Positions 9,308-16,856 of a stretch of DNA of 64,000 bases are shown in pieces. The position numbers were made by a program, and so were the translations under genes. This stretch comes from an uncultured Prevotella sp. (GTDB taxonomy: Bacteria > Bacteroidota > Bacteroidia > Bacteroidales > Bacteroidaceae), in assembly GCA_944320235.1 (NCBI GenBank), contig CALUGQ010000002.1, positions 62,001 to 126,000 on the forward strand, read 5' to 3'. Numbering within the stretch: the stretch's first letter is position 1; every line of letters starts with the position of its first letter. The notes under the pieces were generated by a model. It was not told where the DNA came from and made no database searches. It saw only the letters and a list, made by a program, of their open reading frames with translations.

Positions 9308-9765
9308 AAAAAATCCCCTAACTCCATCTTGTGCAGCAATGCCCCGACAATCATGTTCAGGGCTTTCGGGGAATACGTGTACAGCAGTTCCTGCGCAAGT
9401 TCCGCCTTTCTGTCAACGGTCTTTTCCACCTCCACCCACTTGTGTCGCCTGAAAAGTCCCCACAGACACCGTTTCTCGCGCCTCTCGCGGACTTTTCTTG
9501 TCTCCGTAAGGTTTCGTGCGCCCAGTATCATTATCGCGGCTATCTCGCCCAACGCCTTGCAGTCCTTTGCCACCGATAGGCTTTCCTCGACTACCTTTTG
9601 CGGGTCGAGGGCTGTTTTCGGTAGCCGCGACACCGCTTCCGACGCAAGTATGAGCGTCGCCGTTGTCGGTGGGGCTATCTTGTATGTCTTTTCGCCGATG
9701 GTTATCTCATCCGACTTTTGCAGGATGGTATCGGCAACCTTTTCTTCCAGTGTCTTTCTTTCCAT
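9226..9765 (-). CDS. Tail assembly chaperone (G-type)
   Basis: A 179-residue protein, predicted mainly helical, encoded between the tail tube and tape measure genes, the fixed position for siphovirus tail chaperones that coat the tape measure before tube polymerisation. A basic segment RKVRERREKR and a central linker separate two helical parts. Near codon 153 the reading frame crosses a T-TTT-TTC heptamer allowing a -1 shift into a further 100 codons, so this is the shorter, more abundant product. No motif beyond position and helical makeup supports the assignment. Confidence 0.75.
   Translation of the reverse strand: MERKTLEEKVADTILQKSDEITIGEKTYKIAPPTTATLILASEAVSRLPKTALDPQKVVEESLSVAKDCKALGEIAAIMILGARNLTETRKVRERREKRCLWGLFRRHKWVEVEKTVDRKAELAQELLYTYSPKALNMIVGALLHKMELGDFFGLTTFLTEINLLRPTKVGTGATASGE
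9307..9313 (-). promoter_or_regulatory. Slippery heptamer T-TTT-TTC
   Basis: On the minus strand the bases read T TTT TTC with zero-frame codons GAT TTT TTC, the ideal X-XXY-YYZ arrangement for -1 frameshifting. Re-pairing gives TTT TTT and continues in a frame open for 100 codons. The zero frame stops 27 codons later at 9226. Confidence 0.75.
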
Positions 9766-9788
9766 ATATCGGATAAATTTCGTTACTT

Positions 9789-9848
9789 GCGGAGAGAGCG
9801 GAATTGAACCGCTTGCGAGCCGACAGCTTGGGCTGTTCTCTCTCTCCC
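9789..9848 (-). ncRNA. Short tRNA-like element without D or anticodon arm
   Basis: The minus strand can form a 6-7 bp acceptor-like stem (GGGAGAG with CTCTCCG, or shifted GGAGAGA with TCTCTCC) and a T-arm (AGCGG, TTCAATT, CCGCT). The space between them is only about 28 nt, holding a small ACAGC/GCTGT hairpin, so a normal D-arm plus anticodon arm does not fit. It sits in the spacer between the tail tube gene and the tail chaperone gene. It may be a degraded tRNA or an RNase P/RNase Z processing site. A related element lies at 34093-34146. Confidence 0.4.
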
Positions 9849-9871
9849 GACATCGGGACGGCCTTGCCGTC
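9846..9871 (-). other. Tandem tight hairpins upstream of tRNA-like element
   Basis: CCCGACATCGGG (9846-9857) is a perfect palindrome and GACGGCCTTGCCGTC (9857-9871) folds with a 6 bp stem and 3 nt loop. They share a base with each other and overlap the 5' end of the tRNA-like element, so alternative folds may compete. Confidence 0.4.
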
Positions 9872-9933
9872 TCAATGTAGATGTACGTGCAGGTTGTTGA
9901 ACCTCAAAGCCCCACTCGCGGTAAGGCGTAGAG

Positions 9934-9964
9934 ACTGGGGGCTTATCAATCTTACGCCCCCAGT
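9934..9964 (-). terminator. Hairpin directly after tail tube gene
   Basis: ACTGGGGGC (9934-9942) and GCCCCCAGT (9956-9964) form a perfect 9 bp stem with a 13 nt loop, starting at the first base of the tube gene stop codon. There is no clear U-run, so it may protect the abundant tube mRNA or act as a partial terminator rather than stop transcription fully. Confidence 0.5.
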
Positions 9965-10419
9965 CAGTCCGACGATACTTTCGTATAAGGCTTGACGGTC
10001 TTTCCTGACGCTGGTTTCAGACAACGTGCTACATAGTGGAGCAGCTTGCCGTCAGCCGTCGTGTAAGTCTCTTCGCATCTCACGACAGAACGGTCTATCT
10101 GGCTGCCCTCGCACTCTTCATCTTCGGGCGTGATACGGAATGCGTGTTCGCCCGAAATGATGCCGTCCACATCTTCGAACGGTCTTGTTCCGCCTTTCTT
10201 TACGAAAAGGTCAAATTCGAGCGTGTAAGTGGTTTTCCCGTATCTTACATCAACAAGGTCTCCGCCCTCTTCGGTGGCTGTCGTTTCCGTTCCCGCCGTA
10301 GGCGTTATCTGCGTTGTACCCTCTTTCGGGGTGTCTATTGGTTTCCACGGCTCATTGGGAGACCCGTTTGTGGACGTGGTAATCTCAATCAGACACTTTC
10401 CCCATGATAATACTGCCAT
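9964..10419 (-). CDS. Major tail tube protein
   Basis: A 151-residue beta-rich protein located between the tail completion gene and the chaperone pair, as expected for a siphovirus major tail protein. It has alternating hydrophobic strands (TYTLEFDLFVKKG, HAFRITPEDEECEG) and an N-terminal segment with a flexible Thr/Glu-rich loop (TAGTETTATEEGG) like tube proteins that insert loops into neighbouring rings. It is followed by a strong RNA hairpin and a structured spacer of about 200 bases, which would help raise its level over the downstream genes. Confidence 0.75.
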   Translation of the reverse strand: MAVLSWGKCLIEITTSTNGSPNEPWKPIDTPKEGTTQITPTAGTETTATEEGGDLVDVRYGKTTYTLEFDLFVKKGGTRPFEDVDGIISGEHAFRITPEDEECEGSQIDRSVVRCEETYTTADGKLLHYVARCLKPASGKTVKPYTKVSSD

Positions 10420-10447
10420 AGTCGTATGATTTTAATTGTTATACATT

Positions 10448-10870
10448 TCAATTCTTCCCGTCGTAGTACTCGTATTTCAGGCATACCACGACGTAATGCT
10501 GGTTGATGCCCTCCGCTTCTTCCGTGCAGATTGTCTGTTGCAGCTTGAACTTGTAGCAAGACACCCCCGCTGTAAGGCTGTCCACCCATTCCTGCGCAAG
10601 GATTTCCACTTCTTCCAGCCGCTCGCCGTCCTCAACCAAAACGCCGTTCCCGTATGGGTCGATGTCGGGTACATAGATGTGTACCGTCACGACCCCCGTC
10701 TGTATTTGGTCGGCAAGGCCAGCCGTGAAAATCACCACCACATCTTCCTTTCGGCTGTCGCGTGGCCTCATTCCTGCCCGATAGACCTCACCCGAAGTCT
10801 GTTCGTCCAGCTTGCTGCCTGTCAACATCCCGTAGATGTCGCCTTGTATCTGCTTCGATGTCTTTGCCAT
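10448..10870 (-). CDS. Tail completion/terminator-like protein
   Basis: A 140-residue alpha/beta protein with no membrane segment. Its size and place, after the HK97 gp10-like gene and before the tail tube gene, fit a tail terminator (gpU-like) protein that caps the tube. The pattern VVVIFTAGLADQIQTGVVTVHIYVPDI is a plausible central beta sheet. It follows the upstream stop by 4 bases. Confidence 0.6.
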   Translation of the reverse strand: MAKTSKQIQGDIYGMLTGSKLDEQTSGEVYRAGMRPRDSRKEDVVVIFTAGLADQIQTGVVTVHIYVPDIDPYGNGVLVEDGERLEEVEILAQEWVDSLTAGVSCYKFKLQQTICTEEAEGINQHYVVVCLKYEYYDGKN

Positions 10871-10874
10871 AGTC

Positions 10875-11315
10875 TTACTTAAATCCGAGCTGTTTCAACA
10901 TAGACGGAACAATGCGGTCTGCCGTAAGTTCCGAGCTGTCGAGGACATCGTACCCTCTGTTCTTGACGTGTACGGCATACTCCATCCCTGCAACCACTAT
11001 CAGGCAAATGCCTTTCGGAAAGCGTCTGACAAGCTGCTTTGCGAACGCCGCACCTTGCTTCGAGCCTTGGCCTCCCTCCTTTACGGTTTCAAAGGAACTT
11101 TGGCTGACTATCCTGCCGTCAACGGCCACTACGTAGCCGATACTGCTGCGCAGGTTGCCCGTCTGGTCTTTATAAGAGTTGGTGGAACGGGCGACATTCA
11201 GGCACAGCTCCCCACAGTACGCCAGCGTCCGTATCACGGCCTGTTCAAGACCTCTCAACCTCTGCTCCGTGTACCTGTCTATCTCCGACATCGGGGTTAT
11301 CTGTCTGATGGGCAT
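10875..11315 (-). CDS. HK97 gp10-like head-tail/tail component
   Basis: A 146-residue protein with the familiar HK97 gp10 layout: an N-terminal helix (EQRLRGLEQAVIRTLAYCGELCLNVAR), then a TGNLRSSIGYVV segment and a C-terminal VAGMEYAVHVKNRGYDVL strand-turn. In the family it helps join head and tail. The gene sits between the connector genes and the tail completion gene. The match rests on motif pattern and order. Confidence 0.75.
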   Translation of the reverse strand: MPIRQITPMSEIDRYTEQRLRGLEQAVIRTLAYCGELCLNVARSTNSYKDQTGNLRSSIGYVVAVDGRIVSQSSFETVKEGGQGSKQGAAFAKQLVRRFPKGICLIVVAGMEYAVHVKNRGYDVLDSSELTADRIVPSMLKQLGFK

Positions 11316-11327
11316 ACCGCGTTCCTC

Positions 11328-11651
11328 CTATACCAATATCCTCAACTGGCAAACCGCCTCCAACGGCTCTATCTGCATGATGGAAAACTCCCCGAGCTCC
11401 TTTCCTGCCAAGTCTTTCAGCCTGACCTGTTCAACGCCCTCAAACGGCTGCTCCTCAATCAACACCGAGAAGTGCGCAACGGTGAAATGCTCACCGTTTA
11501 CCCGTCCGAGCTTGTCGTAATTGTTGGCCGTCCATTGGCATGGTATCGGGTCGCTCCACGAGAATGTCGGGTTTTTGGCGTAGCCCGTTTCGGGGTCTAT
11601 GCCGCCACCCGTCTTTTCCTTTACTTCGATAGTTCCGTTTTGGATAATCAT
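11328..11651 (-). CDS. Head-tail connector/stopper protein
   Basis: A 107-residue beta-rich protein following the gp6-like connector with a 4-base overlap. Its size, beta composition and place fit a head closure (stopper) protein. A GGIDPETGYAKNPTFSWSDP loop lies near the start, as in small head-completion proteins. No catalytic motif is present. Confidence 0.6.
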   Translation of the reverse strand: MIIQNGTIEVKEKTGGGIDPETGYAKNPTFSWSDPIPCQWTANNYDKLGRVNGEHFTVAHFSVLIEEQPFEGVEQVRLKDLAGKELGEFSIMQIEPLEAVCQLRILV

Positions 11652-11986
11652 ATCCTGTTTCCTTTGTAGCCATAAATCGGTTTCGGCGTTCCCGTTTCAT
11701 CCGCCGCATCGTATTCCCCGTACAGGCTGTTGGCGCGGTTGCGGAACTGCTTGCGCTGTTCGTCTGTAAAGGAATAGTTCTGCCCACCCTGCGAAACGTC
11801 GGGTGCAATCGAGAGCCACAGCAGGAGGTCTGCCACGGCAAGGTTGAACGCCTTGCCCCTCAACACTTCCTGCGTGGCCTCTGCGATAAGCTGCAACCCC
11901 CGTTTGTCCGCAACGGTAGTAAGCGTCCGCAGCGGTATGGGGTATGAGCTTATGCCTTTCAGTGCTTCAAGAACGGTCTGTGCCAT
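11648..11986 (-). CDS. Head-tail connector (gp6-like adaptor)
   Basis: A 112-residue mostly helical protein immediately after the major capsid gene. It has the length and helix pattern of adaptor proteins that bind beneath the portal. A short KNRANSLYGEYD-like segment near the C-terminus (RNRANSLYGEYD) is typical of Bacteroides phage connectors as I recall, but I cannot confirm it. It overlaps the following stopper gene by 4 bases. Confidence 0.6.
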   Translation of the reverse strand: MAQTVLEALKGISSYPIPLRTLTTVADKRGLQLIAEATQEVLRGKAFNLAVADLLLWLSIAPDVSQGGQNYSFTDEQRKQFRNRANSLYGEYDAADETGTPKPIYGYKGNRI

Positions 11987-11999
11987 ATCACGTCAATTA

Positions 12000-13097
12000 T
12001 TACTCATCCCACTCTTTTGCGTCCGTGCGCACGTACAAGTTGCGGTAGGCCGTATCGAATACGGGTACTGCGTCCGCCTGCCCAATCGTCACCTCGCTCT
12101 TTGGCTCGATGGTGCCATACTTCTTGATGACGGTGTGTGCGCGTTCCGCACGTAGGATTAACTCGTCATTCTCCTGCAACACATCGTACTGCGTCGTACC
12201 CAGTCGCTCCGTTTCCGAGATTATCATACGGCTGTTCTCAAACGGGTTGCCCGATGTCTGCGTTCCGTCCGTGAACTCGCGCGTGATGTCTTGGTCGATG
12301 ACCCTAAGCTGAATGCCGTTGAGCCATGCCTGACGTGCGAGCATGGAGTTAATCTGCGTGAGGTCGGGTGTCTGCGATATGCCCAGTGCGTTTGACGCAA
12401 ACGAGGCACAAGCCTTGATGATTTGGTCTGCCGACGCAATCTTGTACAGTTCGTCGAGGTTAATGAACGCAAACTTTGGATTAAGACCCTTTGACTTCGC
12501 CAAATTGATGAACGTACGTAAGTCACCGATTATGTCAGCCGTAGCCTTGTTGTTCCAGTCGACGGTTGTCTTGACTTTCATATCTTCATCCACGTCATAG
12601 TCCAAATCGAACTCGTTGGCGTATGTCGCATTCGTGGTCGTTGTGAACGCCAACTTTCCAGCGTTTGAAGATAGCTTCCATGCGATGAACTCCAACTCCG
12701 ACTGAACGCCGACGAAACAGAAGTCAACGTCATCGCCCCAGTATTGTACGAGCTTCGTAGCGTCGTCATCCTGTGCGAATGCGAGCGCGGTCTGATACTC
12801 CTTTATCTCCGAGCGGCTCAGCTCACGCGAAATGCTGATAAACGGGATGTCGCCCTTTGCGCTCTCGAATATCGGACGCCGCTTGCGGAGTATCGTGCCA
12901 TTGTCAGAGTGCAGGTCTGCGGCAACATTCTTTTTGGCCAGCTGGTTGCTCAACGTGCGCCAAATGAAGCCGTTGACTTTCTTCACAGGGAAGTACGTGC
13001 CGAACGTGAATGGCTTCGCGTCCGCCGTGTTCAACCGCGCCTGCACCATCTGCTGTGTAAGCCCATGAATGAGCGTGTTTACTATTGTTCCTGCCAT
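12000..13097 (-). CDS. Major capsid protein
   Basis: A 365-residue protein encoded after the scaffold and decoration genes, in the normal capsid slot. It begins with an N-terminal arm (NTLIHGLTQQMVQARLN) and continues with alternating helices and strands compatible with an HK97-type fold. The central segment reads ADIIGDLRTFINLAKSKGLN, and strands near the C-terminus resemble those of the gpE-like capsid family. No protease is encoded nearby, consistent with scaffold-driven assembly without proteolysis. It is one of the better supported structural genes by order and size. Confidence 0.85.
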   Translation of the reverse strand: MAGTIVNTLIHGLTQQMVQARLNTADAKPFTFGTYFPVKKVNGFIWRTLSNQLAKKNVAADLHSDNGTILRKRRPIFESAKGDIPFISISRELSRSEIKEYQTALAFAQDDDATKLVQYWGDDVDFCFVGVQSELEFIAWKLSSNAGKLAFTTTTNATYANEFDLDYDVDEDMKVKTTVDWNNKATADIIGDLRTFINLAKSKGLNPKFAFINLDELYKIASADQIIKACASFASNALGISQTPDLTQINSMLARQAWLNGIQLRVIDQDITREFTDGTQTSGNPFENSRMIISETERLGTTQYDVLQENDELILRAERAHTVIKKYGTIEPKSEVTIGQADAVPVFDTAYRNLYVRTDAKEWDE

Positions 13098-13114
13098 GAT
13101 GATAGCGTTTTACG

Positions 13115-13690
13115 TTAATAATTGATGATGCATTTCAGGTGTTCCGCAATGCACTCAGGTAGCGGATTGCCCTTTGTCACGGCCATGAGCCATGCGTCCG
13201 TGTCGATGTTGCTGCCTTTGGCAAAAGGCTTGCCCGTTCCGACAATGGTCTGCGGCACGTACTTCAACGCCGACGAAGTGTCAGCCGACTGCGCGGCTGC
13301 TTCGATGATGAAGCCGTCCTTTGCAACAGCTCCGATGGCCGTGCCTATCGTTATCGTATCGTAGGTCTTGCTCGACGTGGTGTCTATCGCCGTAATGGCA
13401 TACGCCTTTCCGCCAACATCCGACATGATGAAATTGCCGACGGCGAAATTGTGAAATTTGGCGACCTTGATTTGAGTATCGCTTGCTCCGACTTCCGCAA
13501 CTACCTGTGCAATCTTGACTACGTGGCAGATGCCCTTTTCGTCGGCTGCGCTCAAAACTGCGCCCTCACGGAGATAGTCGCCGCCAAGGTCGGAAGAATA
13601 GACAGACACGCCGCCCCTGATGTCGGCGACCTTGTGCATGATAACGCGAGGCGTTCTTGTGTCTCGGTTTCTTTTCACTGTCATTCCCAT
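13115..13690 (-). CDS. Head decoration/head fibre-like protein
   Basis: A 191-residue Gly/Ala/Thr-rich beta protein between scaffold and capsid genes, the usual location of decoration proteins. It has several short beta turns (AVGNFIMSDVGGKAYAITAID) and a basic N-terminus (MGMTVKRNRDTRTPR). A head-stabilising surface role is inferred from place and composition. Confidence 0.65.
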   Translation of the reverse strand: MGMTVKRNRDTRTPRVIMHKVADIRGGVSVYSSDLGGDYLREGAVLSAADEKGICHVVKIAQVVAEVGASDTQIKVAKFHNFAVGNFIMSDVGGKAYAITAIDTTSSKTYDTITIGTAIGAVAKDGFIIEAAAQSADTSSALKYVPQTIVGTGKPFAKGSNIDTDAWLMAVTKGNPLPECIAEHLKCIINY

Positions 13691-13717
13691 CTTTCTATGG
13701 TTTTGAATTGTTAGACA

Positions 13718-14428
13718 TTAGAACGGCTGTCCGTCCGAGGTCGGCTTGCTGTCGCGGTGTGCGATAGCTGCTTCCTGCTCTTTGGTCAATGTTCCGTCCT
13801 GATTACCCTGATTGCCCGTTGCGGACGGGCGACCGAATACAGCCCCTCTCTGCGCCGTCGATTTCACTATGCCGTCAACTTCCTTTGTAATATCACCAAT
13901 CAGGGTGTTAAACTCATCATCGGTGATGTTGTCAACAGGCGTGCGCTCGTAGGCTTTCCGCAGGTTTTCGGGAAGTCTCCCTATTACCTCGTTGAGTTGC
14001 TGTTTGCGTGTCGAGGTCATGCGCTCCGTTTCCATCTTGGCTATCCGCTCGCTCAACGCCTTGTTGGTATCAATGAGCGTCTTTGCCCATGCTGGAACTT
14101 GCTCTGCTCCCTCTCCTGCGCCTTTGTTCTGCTCGGTTTCAGTACCATGCTCTCCGTCTGTACCGCCCCCGTTTTCGAGCTTTACGCCGTCTTTCAGGCC
14201 GTAACGCAGCTCGTAGTTGTGGACTGCTGTCTGCTGTGCCTCTGTTGCCCTACTATCACCGTAGCTCTCGATGATGTCGATGAACTCCTGCGTCACCCCT
14301 GCCACGGCAGTTGTGACCTGTTCGGCAGTCGTTACAGTCTTGGCGAGCTTGTCGGCAATCCTGTTCAGCACGTTTGCATTGACCCCCGGAAATTTGGCTT
14401 TCAATGCCTCGAATAACTCTTTTCTCAT
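13718..14428 (-). CDS. Capsid scaffolding protein
   Basis: A 236-residue, highly charged and largely helical protein. It has an acidic Gly/Glu linker at about residues 85-110 (ENGGGTDGEHGTETEQNKG) and a coiled coil around 115-150 (ALSERIAKMETERM). This pattern and its position directly upstream of the decoration and capsid genes indicate an internal scaffold. It begins the minus-strand late operon, 23 bases from a TATCTTTG -7 element at 14451-14458. Confidence 0.75.
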   Translation of the reverse strand: MRKELFEALKAKFPGVNANVLNRIADKLAKTVTTAEQVTTAVAGVTQEFIDIIESYGDSRATEAQQTAVHNYELRYGLKDGVKLENGGGTDGEHGTETEQNKGAGEGAEQVPAWAKTLIDTNKALSERIAKMETERMTSTRKQQLNEVIGRLPENLRKAYERTPVDNITDDEFNTLIGDITKEVDGIVKSTAQRGAVFGRPSATGNQGNQDGTLTKEQEAAIAHRDSKPTSDGQPF

Positions 14429-14450
14429 AATGTCAACTAATTAGTTTATG

Positions 14451-14458
14451 CAAAGATA
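14451..14458 (-). promoter_or_regulatory. Promoter -7 element for head/tail genes
   Basis: TATCTTTG on the minus strand matches the Bacteroidetes -7 consensus TAnnTTTG and lies about 23 bases before the scaffold start. A convincing -33 element was not seen. Confidence 0.45.
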
Positions 14459-14586
14459 ACGGATTTCCGCTGAAAATGATTATATTATAAGCGAAATTTG
14501 CAATTTTTATTTTGATGTTTCCACTTTTGAAATCTGTCGATTATGTAACAATCAACAAAAAAGTTTAGAAAAAACCGCGAATTTAT

Positions 14587-14617
14587 TTTGTTATTTGAAA
14601 ATAACGCATTACCTTTG
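14587..14617 (+). promoter_or_regulatory. Promoter of the plus-strand cassette
   Basis: TTTG (14587-14590), a 19-base spacer and TACCTTTG (14610-14617) match both Bacteroidetes promoter elements at ideal spacing. It lies 53 bases before the first cassette gene, in an AT-rich intergenic region of about 240 bases. An inverted TTATTTGAAAATAA overlaps the spacer and could be a regulator site. Confidence 0.75.
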
Positions 14618-14669
14618 CGGTATGATTACGAAATAATCACTTTCACAACAACAAAAAAATAGAGCTGAT

Positions 14670-14912
14670 ATGAAAAAGAATAGCGTTTTGAATTACACAA
14701 CAAGTTGCATCAACCGCAACTTCCGTATTAAGGTTTACGGCGTTGACAACGAGGGTCGTAAAATTAACAAGCTCGTCGGTGTCGCTGGTATTGTCGCCCT
14801 CGTCGGTGTTGACATGCTGAACAAGCTGCTCAAACGCGCTTTCAACTGCCTGCTAGACAAATGTGTCTGCAAGCTCCGTCGCGGTCTTCAAGTTTCGTTT
14901 TACGTCAAATAA
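14670..14912 (+). CDS. Small basic protein, first gene of plus-strand cassette
   Basis: An 80-residue Lys/Arg-rich protein with a central hydrophobic stretch (LVGVAGIVALVGVDMLNKLL), possibly membrane associated. I do not recognise it. The start is ATG at 14670, preceded by an A-rich leader. It opens a seven-gene run pointing against all neighbouring head genes and driven by its own promoter, so a lysogen-expressed or accessory role is likely. Confidence 0.6.
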   Translation: MKKNSVLNYTTSCINRNFRIKVYGVDNEGRKINKLVGVAGIVALVGVDMLNKLLKRAFNCLLDKCVCKLRRGLQVSFYVK

Positions 14913-14922
14913 CAATCCGATT

Positions 14923-15078
14923 ATGAAAGCATTTAGAACACTCCCAAAGGTCTCAAAAGAACGTGCGATACAAATCGCCGCCAACCACAACTGCGTCCCC
15001 TTGGAGGTTGCAAAGAAGTACACCGACAGCGAGCTTCGCGAGGTGCTCAGGCAACTTAAACTCAAAGCTAATTTTTAA
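14923..15078 (+). CDS. Small helical protein in plus-strand cassette
   Basis: A 51-residue protein starting ATG at 14923, 10 bases after the previous stop. The centre (SKERAIQIAANHNCVPLEVAKKY) has a helix-turn-helix-like spacing. Function is unknown. It is followed closely by the MutS-I-like gene. Confidence 0.5.
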   Translation: MKAFRTLPKVSKERAIQIAANHNCVPLEVAKKYTDSELREVLRQLKLKANF

Positions 15079-15082
15079 GGCT

Positions 15083-15358
15083 ATGGAAAAGAAAATTCTG
15101 GAATACCTGAAACGTATGCGCGAGGAACATCCCGATGCCGTTTTCCTGTTCCGTCGCGGTGATGAGTTCTACACCATGATAGGGCGTGATGCCGACATCG
15201 CCCGTTCACGTCTTGGCTTGCCAGTCGAGCCGCTTCAAATAGACGCTGATACTTCCGTCAAGTCCGCGAGCTTCCCTTTGTCGGAACTTGACTACAAGCT
15301 TCCGAAACTTATCCGCGCTGGCTTCCGTGTCGCAGTCTGTGAATTACCAAATGTCTAA
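15083..15358 (+). CDS. Stand-alone MutS domain I-like protein
   Basis: A 91-residue protein whose whole length follows the N-terminal mismatch-recognition domain of MutS. It has the HPDAVFLFRRGDEFYTMIG segment, an LGLPV turn, and a SFPLSELDYKLPKLIRAG segment followed by FRVAVCE. In full MutS this domain contacts mismatched DNA; the ATPase and clamp are absent here. The MutS Phe-x-Glu wedge (FYE/FYT) is altered to FYTMIG. Small MutS-I proteins occur in Bacteroides mobile elements, from memory. The start at 15083 follows the prior stop by 4 bases. Confidence 0.7.
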   Translation: MEKKILEYLKRMREEHPDAVFLFRRGDEFYTMIGRDADIARSRLGLPVEPLQIDADTSVKSASFPLSELDYKLPKLIRAGFRVAVCELPNV

Positions 15359-15378
15359 CAATAAATTCCACAACAACA

Positions 15379-15786
15379 ATGAGAAACGATGATGTAAACG
15401 CCGCTATGCTGGTCGTAGCGAAAAACCTTGCCGAACAGCTCGGTTACATTGATTTGGGTCTTACCGTGCTTGATGCCAGTCGTAGCTGGTTTTGGGCTAA
15501 CCGCCTTATCGCGGCCACCTCAAAAGAGCCTGTGCGCGTTGTCTCACACAAGTACATCCTGCCTTTGTGGGAGGACGAAATCGACGAGAATAAACGCCGC
15601 CCGAAAATCGAAATCGACATGCACTGGGGCAATCCCCGTCTTAGCGTCGATTTGCCTAACGGTACTTTCGCCTGTCTGACCTACAAGGACGGTATCTGTT
15701 CAGAGGCTCAGGCATTCGGAGACAAGGGTATTGCTTTCGCCCTTTCCCTGAAAGAAAGCATAGAATACTATCTGAAAATCTTTTAA
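15379..15786 (+). CDS. Hypothetical protein in plus-strand cassette
   Basis: A 135-residue alpha/beta protein, acidic, without signal or membrane segment. I do not recognise it. Its ATG is preceded by CCACAACAACA, a leader repeated before the next gene, which suggests shared translation control. The C-terminal half (EIDMHWGNPRLSVDLPNG) is likely a beta sheet. Confidence 0.6.
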   Translation: MRNDDVNAAMLVVAKNLAEQLGYIDLGLTVLDASRSWFWANRLIAATSKEPVRVVSHKYILPLWEDEIDENKRRPKIEIDMHWGNPRLSVDLPNGTFACLTYKDGICSEAQAFGDKGIAFALSLKESIEYYLKIF

Positions 15787-15798
15787 TCCACAACAACA

Positions 15799-16509
15799 AT
15801 GAATACAGAATTTGAATTTGCTCCCAACTGGGACAACGACGGTGTCTTGGAATATAAAAATGCCAAGACCCTCAAACGCTACCGCGAGCTTCTCCACGAA
15901 CAGTCTCACGTCGACACGAAGCAATTCGACGTGTTCTTCGCCTTTTCAAGCGAACAGTTTGCGGAGGGCTTGAAGTCCATCCGTCCATTGGCCGATGGCG
16001 AAAAGCTCGTGCGCGTCGGTGCTGGCGGCTTCGGCACAAAAGACGGTGCCAAACGCCTGTTCGAGTTCTACGAAAGTATCGACGCCAAAATAAAGGCCGA
16101 ATGCGACCCGCAGGAGGTGTACGTTTACGAATACAACAACCATGAGTGTTGCATCGCGTGGGACGGCGACCTTGAAGCAATAAAGATTGTGCTTTCCCTC
16201 TTTGGCGAGGAAGCGGCTCGGAAGATAAAGCGTCACCGCGCCTCCATGACCGTTGACAACCTTGTCCGCAAGCCTATAAAGGTGTCGGGGCTATACTTCA
16301 ACTACAACGGCGAAAAGAAGCAGCCCTCCAACGTTTGGTTTTCCGACATCGAGAGCGAGGTGTCGCGCCGTGGCTTGTGCCATTGCATGTACGACAACGT
16401 CCTGTACACCGTCTGCCTCCCAAGCGGCGAGCCTTACCGCAACTCCGAGCTGGCTGGTCTTACCGCAAGCTATGACGAGGGGACAATCTTCAACTACCGC
16501 AAGGAATAA
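15799..16509 (+). CDS. Conserved mobile-element protein of unknown function
   Basis: A 236-residue protein with FDVFFAFSSEQFAEGLKSI near the N-terminus, a VRVGAGGFGTKDG glycine-rich turn, and a Cys/His pair (NNHECCIAWDGD). I recall similar proteins in Bacteroidales mobile elements but no biochemical function. It is the largest cassette gene and shares the CCACAACAACA leader. It is soluble by composition. Confidence 0.6.
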   Translation: MNTEFEFAPNWDNDGVLEYKNAKTLKRYRELLHEQSHVDTKQFDVFFAFSSEQFAEGLKSIRPLADGEKLVRVGAGGFGTKDGAKRLFEFYESIDAKIKAECDPQEVYVYEYNNHECCIAWDGDLEAIKIVLSLFGEEAARKIKRHRASMTVDNLVRKPIKVSGLYFNYNGEKKQPSNVWFSDIESEVSRRGLCHCMYDNVLYTVCLPSGEPYRNSELAGLTASYDEGTIFNYRKE

Positions 16510-16524
16510 CGTAAAATAGACAGC

Positions 16525-16568
16525 GCAGACGGAAGATTTACCTACTGGGTGGGTACTTCTCCGTCTGC
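16525..16568 (+). other. Intercistronic hairpin in plus-strand cassette
   Basis: GCAGACGGAAG and CTTCTCCGTCTGC, separated by about 20 bases, form a strong stem with one bulge between two cassette genes. No U-run follows, so it may tune processing or attenuation rather than terminate. Confidence 0.45.
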
Positions 16569-16595
16569 AACATTTAAGACAACGAGAGACAAAAA

Positions 16596-16847
16596 ATGAA
16601 GAAGTTAACTACACTTTCCGCTGCATCCCTGATAAAGGTACAGTTTTTCCACCCCAAGGAGGGTGGCGCGACGGAGTTCTACTTTGGGTCGCTCGCGGCC
16701 ATCTACGAGATGTTCGACCCTTCCGAGATTGGCTGTCGGCTCGAAGCCCTGTGGGCTGCGAACATTGACGAGGCGCACCCCAAGGCAACCCGTTTGTGTG
16801 TAATCTCCAAGCACGTTTTGTATCGTAAATCACAGAAAAAGAAGTAA
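16596..16847 (+). CDS. Small hypothetical protein in plus-strand cassette
   Basis: An 83-residue basic protein with a Lys-rich tail (YRKSQKKK). The core pattern (LIKVQFFHPKEGGATEFYFGSLAAIYE) resembles small DNA-associated proteins in Bacteroides mobile elements that begin with a beta hairpin, but this is weak. The start ATG at 16596 follows an A-rich leader. Confidence 0.55.
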   Translation: MKKLTTLSAASLIKVQFFHPKEGGATEFYFGSLAAIYEMFDPSEIGCRLEALWAANIDEAHPKATRLCVISKHVLYRKSQKKK

Positions 16848-16856
16848 ATTTGCAAC

